Below, in pieces: positions 1 through 8,289 of a stretch of 64,000 bases of DNA. The translations under genes were made by a program, and so were the position numbers. The stretch's first letter is position 1. Each line of letters begins with the position of its first letter. Source of the stretch: an uncultured Fibrobacter sp. Its GTDB lineage: Bacteria; Fibrobacterota; Fibrobacteria; Fibrobacterales; Fibrobacteraceae. Below the pieces are notes generated by a model. The model did not search any database and was not told where the DNA came from. It saw only the letters and a list, made by a program, of their open reading frames with translations. The stretch spans positions 43,996 to 107,995 of the forward strand of contig CAKUWY010000011.1 in the NCBI GenBank assembly GCA_934699585.1, given 5' to 3'.

Positions 1-1656
1 AAACTGCTTGAAACGACCGTTAAGAGAAACGGCATCGTTCCACTTCAAATCGAGAGCCAGGGTAAAGCCCTTGCGGTCCGGAGTAGCCATGCCGTAGGGC
101 TGGGCCATATCCACCGTGGGGTCCAAAAGGGAGAGCAGCTCACCCATCTCCAGTCTTTTCAGCACAGCGGCAGAATAACCATTACGGTAGAAATGAGCAT
201 TCTTGTAGTTATTGTAAAGGCGAGAATACAAGTACGAGCTTTCGCCCTTGTTTCCAATAACATTCTTTTTACCAGACGTCATCAAATTCGTAGCATTAAG
301 TGTATTGGAGTTATAGACACTCAAATAGAGATTCTCCAAGCTTGAGGAACCAAAACTGGCCATCAGCATGCTATCAGAAGTGCTCCTATAGAATGCGTTA
401 GAATTTAAGACTACAGCTCCGCCCCTATAGGTCGGGGTAGAGGCCATTTCAGACCAGAAATCATCATCCACCTGAATATATTGCCCTTTCAAATCAAGTT
501 CGAGACCCGCAACGTTTCCGTTAACAAAGGGCTCTACATAGAAACTACCGCCATGAAGTTTAGCATAGGACTCGTTTTTAACAGAAGGGTTAGCCTTTTC
601 ACTTTTCGATAGATAAGCAATCGAGTCCCTACTGCCATCAGGGTAAATCACAGTTGCCTTATTTATTACATAATTGGAAATAGATTCCTCTACCATGTAG
701 TCTCTTTCTACTTCCCAGTTTGACTTAGCCATTTCACCCTTTACGCCGAAACTGACGGGAAGGTTGGGCAGAATCTTCTGAGAGGTAAATCCAACCTCAC
801 CAGAAAACACCCTGTTGTCTTCATAATACACCGTGTCCGTATTGGCAATTGTCATGGAACGACGGCTCATGAGACGGTCAAAGGCATCTACGTAGTTTCC
901 TCCGACGTAAATGCCCATGAGGCCAATACCCGCACGTCCACCATAGACATAGCGATCGGTAAAATCAAAGTCAAAGAAAACCTGATCCGTCTTTTTACCG
1001 ATATTACGCATTCTTGCTCCAGTGGCCTGCAACATAATATCGTCAATGATTCCTAGCTCACCACTATGGTATTCGGCATTCACACCTTGCATCAAGCGGC
1101 GGCTTGTGGTATCCAGGTTCCTCTGAGAAAGAGCATAGACGCGCTTTTCGGCGAAGATTTCCGGTTCCTGTAGCAATTCGGGCTGCGGGGTTGCCAAGGT
1201 TAACGGCGAGTAACCCACACGCATATAGCCCAAATTGAAGTCCAGGTGATTGTTAAGGATAGTACCGTCATAAGAGAACCAGTGCCCGATGATGGGGTTG
1301 TTGTTCTCATCGTAGGCGCTCTGCCAATCCTTGTGCAAACGCATCTTCACGTTTATCTGCGTTTCAGAGGTGGGGTGCGCCGAAAGGTGCAGGTCCACAT
1401 CTGTGTAAGCCTGGGTCTCCTGAGATGGAGACTCCTTTGCAAACTGTTTGGAATGAGCCTTAACAGCATTCACTCCGGCTTTTGCCGTTCCGTTAATCCT
1501 CAAGCCAAGTACAGCGTCGTTAAGAGAGTCTAGCTTTTCAATCAAGGACTTCTGCTGGACAACTATAGAATCTTGCCCCTCGGCAGCAGCAACACCAGCC
1601 GAGAAGAACAAAGCCATGGCAGGGAAAATTACAAACTTTTTCATATTAGAATTCAT
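1..1656 (-). CDS. Outer-membrane beta-barrel-like protein, 3' end outside window
   Basis: The reading frame is open from an ATG at 1656 to the left edge (552 codons), so the C-terminus is missing. A GGGGGG tract 8 bases before the ATG is a plausible ribosome site; a second in-frame ATG lies at 1644. The N-terminus MNSNMKKFVIFPAMALFF is a signal peptide cut near GVAAA, followed by a short helical, possibly coiled-coil stretch. The rest is alternating beta-strand sequence rich in aromatic residues and Gly, as in large outer-membrane barrels. The segment YSPLTL...EPEIFAEKR...QGVN recurs in the upstream neighbour as YSPLTL...EPLIFARKR...QGVN, so the two are paralogues. It is the last visible gene of a four-gene operon, 15 bp after the previous one. 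Ligand unknown; a polysaccharide-related role is inferred from the adjacent cellulases. Confidence 0.8.
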   Translation of the reverse strand, partial: MNSNMKKFVIFPAMALFFSAGVAAAEGQDSIVVQQKSLIEKLDSLNDAVLGLRINGTAKAGVNAVKAHSKQFAKESPSQETQAYTDVDLHLSAHPTSETQINVKMRLHKDWQSAYDENNNPIIGHWFSYDGTILNNHLDFNLGYMRVGYSPLTLATPQPELLQEPEIFAEKRVYALSQRNLDTTSRRLMQGVNAEYHSGELGIIDDIMLQATGARMRNIGKKTDQVFFDFDFTDRYVYGGRAGIGLMGIYVGGNYVDAFDRLMSRRSMTIANTDTVYYEDNRVFSGEVGFTSQKILPNLPVSFGVKGEMAKSNWEVERDYMVEESISNYVINKATVIYPDGSRDSIAYLSKSEKANPSVKNESYAKLHGGSFYVEPFVNGNVAGLELDLKGQYIQVDDDFWSEMASTPTYRGGAVVLNSNAFYRSTSDSMLMASFGSSSLENLYLSVYNSNTLNATNLMTSGKKNVIGNKGESSYLYSRLYNNYKNAHFYRNGYSAAVLKRLEMGELLSLLDPTVDMAQPYGMATPDRKGFTLALDLKWNDAVSLNGRFKQF

Positions 1657-1671
1657 CTTGATTACCCCCCA

Positions 1672-3840
1672 TTAAAATTCCACGTTAATGGAAGCTTCCA
1701 TAATCGTTTGCGAGAACTCACTTTTGAAACGACCCGTAGGATCAGCAGCAACCGTGTAGTAGTCCGGCAGATTCACCGCTCCTCCCGAACCGGCAGCGAC
1801 AAGGGATGCCGTATTGTATTCGTTTTCTACATTGACCATACCGAAGTTGATGGAAAGCCACGCGTTTTCGGCAACAGTATAGTCAAATCCGACCATCCAC
1901 TGCATCTGTGTGCCCTTCATTAAGGGAGCAACAGTCCAACGGTAGTCGGCCCCAATATCGTTATATTCGGTGGTAATCATCTGCAATCCAGCGGCAAATC
2001 CCAAACGGGGCAGAAATTGCACATACAGGCCGGCGTTGATAAAGTCGCTTTTCAGTTCCCCTGTTCCAGCAGCACCTACTATTGCGGCATCCAAATCCGC
2101 CTTGCGTTCGGAATGCTTGTAGGAACCAGAAAGTTCCAAGGGCTTACTAAAACCAATCAACTTGAATACGTCAAACTTGGCGCCGCCACCATATTCAGTA
2201 TAGGCAACCTTCTCGAAACCGATTATCGGATTCACCTGCTGAAGCATTGTGAACAAGCCCTGAACCTCCGCATAGTCCTTCCATCCGAACGTGCCAACTG
2301 CCTGGGCGCCCAAACGGTTCGATGTGGCAAGTCCATTAGGCAGGGCCATCTGCAATGCAGGATCATTCAAAGTTTCCAACAAGGCCAACTGAGAGCGGGT
2401 ATAGACATTAGTTCCCCAAGAATTCTTATTGTAGGGAGCAATGTTGTAGCTGTTTGTCTGACCTCCCTTAAATCCATTATCGTCTGTACCCAAGGACCTA
2501 GCTATCGGAGAGAACTTGGGAGCAAAATTGTACAGAGCGTCGAAAGAGGAATACAGGGGGGCGTGGACTCCGTACTTGACCACGTTTCCATCTTTATCAG
2601 AATTCAAGATGCGCTGGGCAAAGAAACTTGGAGACTGGGCAAGGTTGTTGAACCAGTTACTGTCGTTACGAATTCCATTCACGCTTAACACGGCATTCCA
2701 GTTATCCGCCTTGTAACCAAGGTTCATGGTAGCAAGAATCGCAGAACCGTTCAGTTTTTCATCGGTCACGTTATCCTTATAGATAGTTTCACCATCCTCA
2801 TCCGTTCCATTTTCAGTGTAGGTGTGAGTATAGACCTTGTCGTTAGACATGGCGTATTCAGCCACTAGGTCGGCCACCAGATTTTTCTTTCCCATGATTC
2901 CAGCCACATCGGCACCCACACGTCCACTCACCACCATGGTCTGCTGTGCATCAACATCAAAGGGGTTGATGGATTCCTGCTCATATGGCTCGTTGATGAT
3001 GTTTTCTGGATGACGATAGGTATAGCCGTAGGTATCCTCGTTATCGAAGATATACATGGGCGTCGCAGCCACATAGACGTTCTTTGAAAGCGGGAACAGT
3101 TCCAAGTTACCGGCTACCAACCACTTATCCATATTGGAGGCAAGGGTAGCACCAGGTAACTGCTCGTTGGCCATGATGTTGCCCTCAGCACCGGAGAAAT
3201 CCAGAACCGCGGAACGATTAACACGGGCAAGCATTGCCTCTGCTCGAACCTCACCTAAAGCAGGGCTCAATTCCTTGCGGAACTGAAGGTTTACACCCTG
3301 CAAATTACGCTGATTACCTTCAATCAACTGTTGCTTTTGTGCCATATGGCGCTTGCGGGCGAAAATCAAAGGCTCGTACATAATATCAATACCCGGCAAG
3401 TACAAGGTCAAGGGAGAGTACTGCTGACGGAAATCACCAGCCACCCAATAAAAGGAATTTCCTAGATTACCCTCGACATTAATCCATTCCACCGCCAAAG
3501 TTTTGGATGCAGCTGCAAAGTATTCTTGCATGCCACCACCCAAGCGCATCATCACATTGGCGCGTACACTTTCGTATGGGCGAAACCTAAAGTCGATGTC
3601 GGCGCTGACAAACTCGTTTCGTTCCACATCCGGCATCTTGTTAATACCAGAGGGATCCTGGTCGGTGTCAAAACTAGAACGCTGTGCCACCGCACGAATG
3701 CTTCCTCCAATTTCTACACCACGCTTAGCCAGCGCTGAATCCGCCTTAGCTTCTATTGTCTTTTGATTGTCCGCCACAGCTGTAGCGGAGGCCATCGCCG
3801 TAGCCATCAGGAGAACAAATACACTTGTCTTCATATTCAT
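1672..3840 (-). CDS. Outer-membrane beta-barrel-like protein, paralogue of both flanking genes
   Basis: 722 residues. The signal peptide MNMKTSVFVLLMATAMASA is followed by a short helical region (about 22-45) and then about 670 residues of amphipathic beta-strand sequence ending in NVEF. A terminal Phe after a beta strand is a typical outer-membrane-protein C-terminus. Residues near 145-190 carry the shared paralogue segment YSPLTL...EPLIFARKR...RNLQGVNLQF. It lies 15 bp after the 743-residue barrel and 15 bp before the barrel at the left edge, so it is co-transcribed. No catalytic motif is visible. It could bind or transport substrate, or organise the cell surface. The barrel assignment is by sequence character, not by a named family. 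Confidence 0.75.
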   Translation of the reverse strand: MNMKTSVFVLLMATAMASATAVADNQKTIEAKADSALAKRGVEIGGSIRAVAQRSSFDTDQDPSGINKMPDVERNEFVSADIDFRFRPYESVRANVMMRLGGGMQEYFAAASKTLAVEWINVEGNLGNSFYWVAGDFRQQYSPLTLYLPGIDIMYEPLIFARKRHMAQKQQLIEGNQRNLQGVNLQFRKELSPALGEVRAEAMLARVNRSAVLDFSGAEGNIMANEQLPGATLASNMDKWLVAGNLELFPLSKNVYVAATPMYIFDNEDTYGYTYRHPENIINEPYEQESINPFDVDAQQTMVVSGRVGADVAGIMGKKNLVADLVAEYAMSNDKVYTHTYTENGTDEDGETIYKDNVTDEKLNGSAILATMNLGYKADNWNAVLSVNGIRNDSNWFNNLAQSPSFFAQRILNSDKDGNVVKYGVHAPLYSSFDALYNFAPKFSPIARSLGTDDNGFKGGQTNSYNIAPYNKNSWGTNVYTRSQLALLETLNDPALQMALPNGLATSNRLGAQAVGTFGWKDYAEVQGLFTMLQQVNPIIGFEKVAYTEYGGGAKFDVFKLIGFSKPLELSGSYKHSERKADLDAAIVGAAGTGELKSDFINAGLYVQFLPRLGFAAGLQMITTEYNDIGADYRWTVAPLMKGTQMQWMVGFDYTVAENAWLSINFGMVNVENEYNTASLVAAGSGGAVNLPDYYTVAADPTGRFKSEFSQTIMEASINVEF

Positions 3841-3855
3841 CTCTTATTCCCTCCC

Positions 3856-6087
3856 TTAGAACCAGGCCTTTGTTTCGGCGGAAATATAGTGGAAGTGGAA
3901 ATCATTTTCAGGAGCGGTCTCGTCGGAATGGGTCATGTACTTGTAACGGACATGCAGGCCCACACGTCCCGCCAAATCCCAGTCGAAACCAAGACCCATA
4001 GCCGTTTCTAAATAATTAATAGGAGCTTTCTTGTAGTAATACACATTCACAGGCATGTCCGTCACAGCTGTCGCGTACTGTTCCAAAACATAGGCCTTTT
4101 CGGAGCGGAATGTTTCCAGGCCTAGAATACCCACAACATGGAAAGTGGGCGTCACGGCCACGGCCGGTTCAAACTGGCCATAGAAACTGGTCATCAACAT
4201 ATCTTTTTGTTCTTCGCTATAGGCAATAGGCGCAAAAGTACTCGAAACACCAGAGAGTGCGGCGTAGCCGGTCATCATGATGGTGCGGTCAGTACCAAAC
4301 CAATGACCAATGTCATAGCCTCCCATAAAGGAGAAGAAGCTGGACCACTTGGCATGGGTCGGGACTTCACCTTCGTTAACCTGCGAGGCATTTTCGTAAG
4401 CCACGAAGGATTCCCAAAGTTCCCAGGTTCCACCCCAAAGGCCACCATTTTGGCGATACTGCTTAATGCCACCCCCCGTTTCAAGATTGGCACCGGCACG
4501 GGCCACATAATGGGGTCCAGAAGCATTACCGGAGTCTGCTATAAAGAGAGGCTTGTGTTTGGTCCAGGAATTGGAGCTTTCCCACATGTTGCGGCCATTC
4601 AGGCGGTAATTGAACAAAATGACATCTTGACCTTCTTCAATCTGTCTATGCTGACCATACTGCACATCGAAATACCCTCTATTAAAGGTGGGTTCGATTT
4701 TCAAGTTCAAGCCCATCATATTGGGGCTATAACGGAGAGAGCCACCATTCAAATAGGCCTCATCCTTGTGCCACCCCGGAAAGCGAGAAGGGTTACTTAA
4801 AGAATAGGGAGAGTAAAATTCCTTGGGCAGATAAATACCTTCCAAGGTCATGGGCCAACCATCGATATACTTGCTCTGGACCTTCACATAGACGCCCACC
4901 TGAGGGGTATTCATAGAAGATTCATGGGTTTCACTGGAATAGCCCGAACTGACATTCGTTGAATCATAGCCAAGCACTTCTGCAGACTGGTAATACACCG
5001 ATGAGTCTGTAACGCTCAAAGCCACATCCGCCATCACATACAGCTTAGGCGTGACATTTCCGCGGACATCGACCGTTCCTACGTGAGTATTCAGAATCGT
5101 GGGTGGGTAACCTTCCTTGATCCACTGGTTACGGAATTCCGGTTCATAAATGATGGCGTCATCGAACATCACACCCATGTAGTTCAAGCCCACAGTCAGG
5201 TTGTCGGCAATTTTATCCTTGGCCAAGCGTGCGGCATAAACACTGCCACGATAGTCGTAGCTACCCGACATTTCCAATTCGCCAGGCTGGCCGCCGTACA
5301 TGCGAAGACCATCGCGGTTTCCCACATCCATATCGGCGGGCTGAGACACCAAGAACTGGGCATGCATATTGAAGGGTAACTGATAGACATTGGCATATAC
5401 GCCACCGAAGGAACGGTTGGTCCAGAAGGCTCGACCGCCTTCCTTCACAGGCTTGAAGGACTTTTCCTTATAGTAGGTACTCACCGTCTTTTCGTCTTCG
5501 AACAATTCATACTGCCAGGCGAAGCGGGGGTTAGTTTCGCGTTCCCACATAGCCAAGGGAGAGGTGTTGGCCCAAATAACGCCACCTGCGGTCAAATAGG
5601 CTCCAAACACACCAGCGCGAATATCCACGCCAACATTCAATTCTTCGTTAATGGTAGAAGAATAGAAGTCTGTGGAATGGTCGAACATGACACGCTCGTC
5701 ATTTGTCGGGACCCCTGTGGGCTGCTTGCCCAAAGAGTTGGTGTAAAGGCCCGTCAAATCAAAGGGGAACATCAGATTCGTGAACAAGGTAATGTAAGAG
5801 TTGGGCATGGCCACAATGTTCACGTTCAGCATAGCATCAACAGCCGTACGCGCGACGTCGTTCTGGACCCAGGGACTCCGTTCGGAATAGTGGAAATTCT
5901 TCAAACGGAAAGCCATATAGCCAGACACCGCCAGCGGAAGATCATCCTTGCCGAGCAAAGTGGATTCCATGTTCCCTGAAAGCGTATCCAAGGAAGCGTG
6001 GATGGAATCTAACTGCAGCTGGGGAGGCAAAGCCCATGCAGAGCTTGCCAAAAGAACTAGGGTAAATACAGATAGTAATTTGCGCAT
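3856..6087 (-). CDS. Large outer-membrane beta-barrel-like protein
   Basis: 743 residues. The signal peptide MRKLLSVFTLVLLASSAWA is followed by a helical stretch (LDSIHASLDTLSGNMES) of the same kind as in the two downstream paralogues. Long beta-rich sequence follows, with many Tyr/Trp/Gly residues, ending in AWF (C-terminal Phe typical of barrels). The paralogue signature is weaker here (ANTSPLAMWERETNPRFAW near 170-190) but in the matching place. It follows the 248-residue secreted protein by 9 bp and precedes the 722-residue barrel by 15 bp. The operon looks like a surface complex with one soluble and three membrane-embedded members. Function not assignable from sequence. Confidence 0.75.
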   Translation of the reverse strand: MRKLLSVFTLVLLASSAWALPPQLQLDSIHASLDTLSGNMESTLLGKDDLPLAVSGYMAFRLKNFHYSERSPWVQNDVARTAVDAMLNVNIVAMPNSYITLFTNLMFPFDLTGLYTNSLGKQPTGVPTNDERVMFDHSTDFYSSTINEELNVGVDIRAGVFGAYLTAGGVIWANTSPLAMWERETNPRFAWQYELFEDEKTVSTYYKEKSFKPVKEGGRAFWTNRSFGGVYANVYQLPFNMHAQFLVSQPADMDVGNRDGLRMYGGQPGELEMSGSYDYRGSVYAARLAKDKIADNLTVGLNYMGVMFDDAIIYEPEFRNQWIKEGYPPTILNTHVGTVDVRGNVTPKLYVMADVALSVTDSSVYYQSAEVLGYDSTNVSSGYSSETHESSMNTPQVGVYVKVQSKYIDGWPMTLEGIYLPKEFYSPYSLSNPSRFPGWHKDEAYLNGGSLRYSPNMMGLNLKIEPTFNRGYFDVQYGQHRQIEEGQDVILFNYRLNGRNMWESSNSWTKHKPLFIADSGNASGPHYVARAGANLETGGGIKQYRQNGGLWGGTWELWESFVAYENASQVNEGEVPTHAKWSSFFSFMGGYDIGHWFGTDRTIMMTGYAALSGVSSTFAPIAYSEEQKDMLMTSFYGQFEPAVAVTPTFHVVGILGLETFRSEKAYVLEQYATAVTDMPVNVYYYKKAPINYLETAMGLGFDWDLAGRVGLHVRYKYMTHSDETAPENDFHFHYISAETKAWF

Positions 6088-6096
6088 AAAAACCCC

Positions 6097-6843
6097 TTAA
6101 ATCTCATTCCGGAACGGATAGTTGGCCGGGCCTTCATAGGGCTTACCGTGTTTCTTGATTACAATATCGTCAATCCAGACCTTAAAGGCCTCGTTTTCAT
6201 CTTTGCGGACTTCGAGACGGAATCCCTTGAAGTTGCTCCAGCTGAAGGGCAGCATAACTTCGCGGGTGTTCTTGGCATCCCAATAAACGCCCGTCATACC
6301 AAAAAGCTTAAGGGGTATGCTGAAATGTTTCCACTCTGTCGTGATTTCGCCCAAGCTTTTGGAACGGAGCTTGACCTGCAAGGATTCGCCACCGCTCTTG
6401 ACGCCATCATCTACAAGCACAAACAGGGCGTTCTCGCCGCCCTTGTCGCCCTTGATCCAGAACTCCAGGACGCCCTCTTCCAGGTACGGGGTCAGGTCAA
6501 CGGAACCCGCAATGCAGATTGCCACACCGGAATAGTCGCTGGCAATAAGTTCAATCTCCATGGAAAGGGCCCCTTCCATAGCGTACTTGTCCGTGAGTAC
6601 CGGTTCAGGGTTTTCACGAGGATACTGATAGGTATAGCCACCACCGCGGGGGATAGCTTCGCGCATCACCACAGTCACGACCTCCTTGTCAGGTCGGAAC
6701 GGCTTGGCCACCTTCGCCGTAAAACGATATTGGTCCCTATCGCGATAATCGCTGAAGCCGTAATAGCTCGCGAAAGATAACGACGTCCACAGCAGCGAAA
6801 CAAGCACGCTGCAGTATAGCATTCGGCAAAAATTTCCATTCAT
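6097..6843 (-). CDS. Secreted galactose-binding-like (CBM-type fold) protein
   Basis: 248 residues from the ATG at 6843. An in-frame TTG at 6852 is an alternative start, but it sits only 4 bases after the GGAG, while the ATG sits about 13 bases after it. An N-terminal hydrophobic segment ends LSFASYYG, a likely signal peptide. The body has the pattern of beta-sandwich carbohydrate-binding/CIA30-like domains: a strand with GVLEFWIKGD, then W-K-HFSIPLKLFG, FSWSNFKGFRLEV and a closing VWIDDIVI. In that fold the closing Asp-rich strand often binds calcium. It is first in the barrel operon and divergent from a GH5 gene 222 bp away, so binding plant polysaccharide is a reasonable inference, not shown. 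Confidence 0.6.
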   Translation of the reverse strand: MNGNFCRMLYCSVLVSLLWTSLSFASYYGFSDYRDRDQYRFTAKVAKPFRPDKEVVTVVMREAIPRGGGYTYQYPRENPEPVLTDKYAMEGALSMEIELIASDYSGVAICIAGSVDLTPYLEEGVLEFWIKGDKGGENALFVLVDDGVKSGGESLQVKLRSKSLGEITTEWKHFSIPLKLFGMTGVYWDAKNTREVMLPFSWSNFKGFRLEVRKDENEAFKVWIDDIVIKKHGKPYEGPANYPFRNEI

Positions 6844-7065
6844 ATTGGTCAAATTTCTCCAAAAATCAAATCGCCTATAATATAACTTGTTTTTTTTAAA
6901 TAAGATATACCTAATTTAAAATATACACTCATATTTAAAATTTTTCGAAAAAAAAGGAATTTTAGCCCCTTTATAAAGTGTTTTCTTGGGTAAACACATT
7001 GTTTTGAGGAATGCGGGGCAAAATAAAGCCAATTATTCTATTTTCTGGCTATAATTGAGGTTTTT

Positions 7066-8223
7066 ATGAAAAAATTGCTCCCCTTTTTCCTTTCCCTAGG
7101 AATAGCCTTGACCGGATGCTTCGATGACGACAACTCCCCCACCAAGGCGGAAAAGAAAGAAAATGATAGCCAAAAGACCCATGCCGCCATAGATTACTCT
7201 GCCGGTAGAGCCATGAACCAAAGACTGGGAAAAGGTATCAATTTAGGCAATTCCTGGGATTCCCAAAGCTGGGGCAAACTGGACGGAGGCTGGAGCAACC
7301 CTATCCTTGATGAAGATTTTAAAACAATCAAAGACGCCGGCTTTAACTCTGTGCGCTTGCCCGTACGGTGGAACGAAGATTCCGACTACGAAACCCACAC
7401 AGTCAACCCAGACCGTCTGAAGGGAGTCAAAGAGGACATCCAGCTGGCTATCGACCAAGGGCTCGCCGTGGTGGTGAACTTTCACCACTACACAACCCTC
7501 AATAATCTCGGGGGTGGGGCATACCGCGGAAAAGCGGATTCTGTAGCCCTCTTTGAAGCCGAAAAAGCCCACTTTTTGGCCCTGTGGGATCAGGTCTCCA
7601 AGGAACTCAACAAATTTCCGGATTCCCTGGTAGTGCTTGAAATTCTCAATGAGCCCACCATTCCCGGTGCAGATATCGTGAACGATATTATGCTCAGTGC
7701 CTATGAAGTCATCCGCAAGAACGCTCCTAAAAAGACTATTATGTTCGAAGCGTACCATGCGGCAAAATTTGCCGATTTGGTAGATTTAGAACTTCCCGAA
7801 GATGGAAACATCATTTACAGCGGCCATTATTACGAGCCGTACAATTTTAGTCACGAGGGGCATGGCGACGAAGCCTGTGTTGGGGACGCAGCCTACAGCA
7901 ACACCGCTGCGGGAGACCTGAAAAACTATGTGGCATTGGCTCAAAAACTATACCCCGATGTGAACGGGGGAAGTGTCCCTATGAACATGGGCGAATTCGG
8001 CGTATCTGGCGGCAAGGGCACCCAAAGCAGCTGCAACCGCAACGGGACCCCAACCTCTGACGCCAAGAAAGCCCTATGGGCAAAAAAATCGGTGCAAGCC
8101 GCCGAAAGTTTCGATATTTCATGGCATTATTGGGGATTCACAAAGGTTGGTGGTTTCGAAGCCTACGACAGGAACAATAATAAGTGGTTCCCGGGCTTCC
8201 CCGAAGCATTCTTCAGTAAATAG
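7066..8223 (+). CDS. Lipoprotein GH5 endoglucanase-type glycoside hydrolase
   Basis: 385 residues. The lipobox IALTGC places the lipidated Cys at residue 18, followed by a short charged linker. The rest is a single GH5 catalytic domain: GINLGNSWD (57-65), SVRLPVRW with Arg97, HH at 140-141, LEILNEP with acid/base Glu196, SGHYYEPY with His254, and MNMGEFG with nucleophile Glu310, then SWHYWGF near the end. This set fits cellulase-type GH5 enzymes that cut beta-1,4-glucan or mixed/related glucans; exact specificity cannot be read. No carbohydrate-binding module is present. GAGG five bases before the ATG is the ribosome site. It converges on the second GH5 gene, which shares the same catalytic layout. 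Confidence 0.9.
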   Translation: MKKLLPFFLSLGIALTGCFDDDNSPTKAEKKENDSQKTHAAIDYSAGRAMNQRLGKGINLGNSWDSQSWGKLDGGWSNPILDEDFKTIKDAGFNSVRLPVRWNEDSDYETHTVNPDRLKGVKEDIQLAIDQGLAVVVNFHHYTTLNNLGGGAYRGKADSVALFEAEKAHFLALWDQVSKELNKFPDSLVVLEILNEPTIPGADIVNDIMLSAYEVIRKNAPKKTIMFEAYHAAKFADLVDLELPEDGNIIYSGHYYEPYNFSHEGHGDEACVGDAAYSNTAAGDLKNYVALAQKLYPDVNGGSVPMNMGEFGVSGGKGTQSSCNRNGTPTSDAKKALWAKKSVQAAESFDISWHYWGFTKVGGFEAYDRNNNKWFPGFPEAFFSK

Positions 8224-8237
8224 TTTTTCGCAACTTA

Positions 8238-8266
8238 AAGGCGCTTCAAGGGAAGCGCCTTTTTTG
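8238..8266. terminator. Terminator between the two convergent GH5 genes
   Basis: An eight-base stem AGGCGCTT / AAGCGCCT with a 6-base loop is followed by a T run on the plus strand and preceded by A residues, so it could end transcription from both sides. It begins 15 bp after the stop codon of the plus-strand gene. Confidence 0.8.
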
Positions 8267-8289
8267 TGTGAGCTTTTATTTGGCAGCCG

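Noticed and set aside
7021..7065. TATAAT at 7050-7055 as the -10 of the GH5 gene
   Set aside because: No acceptable -35 at 16-18 bp, and it would place the start of transcription inside the ribosome site.
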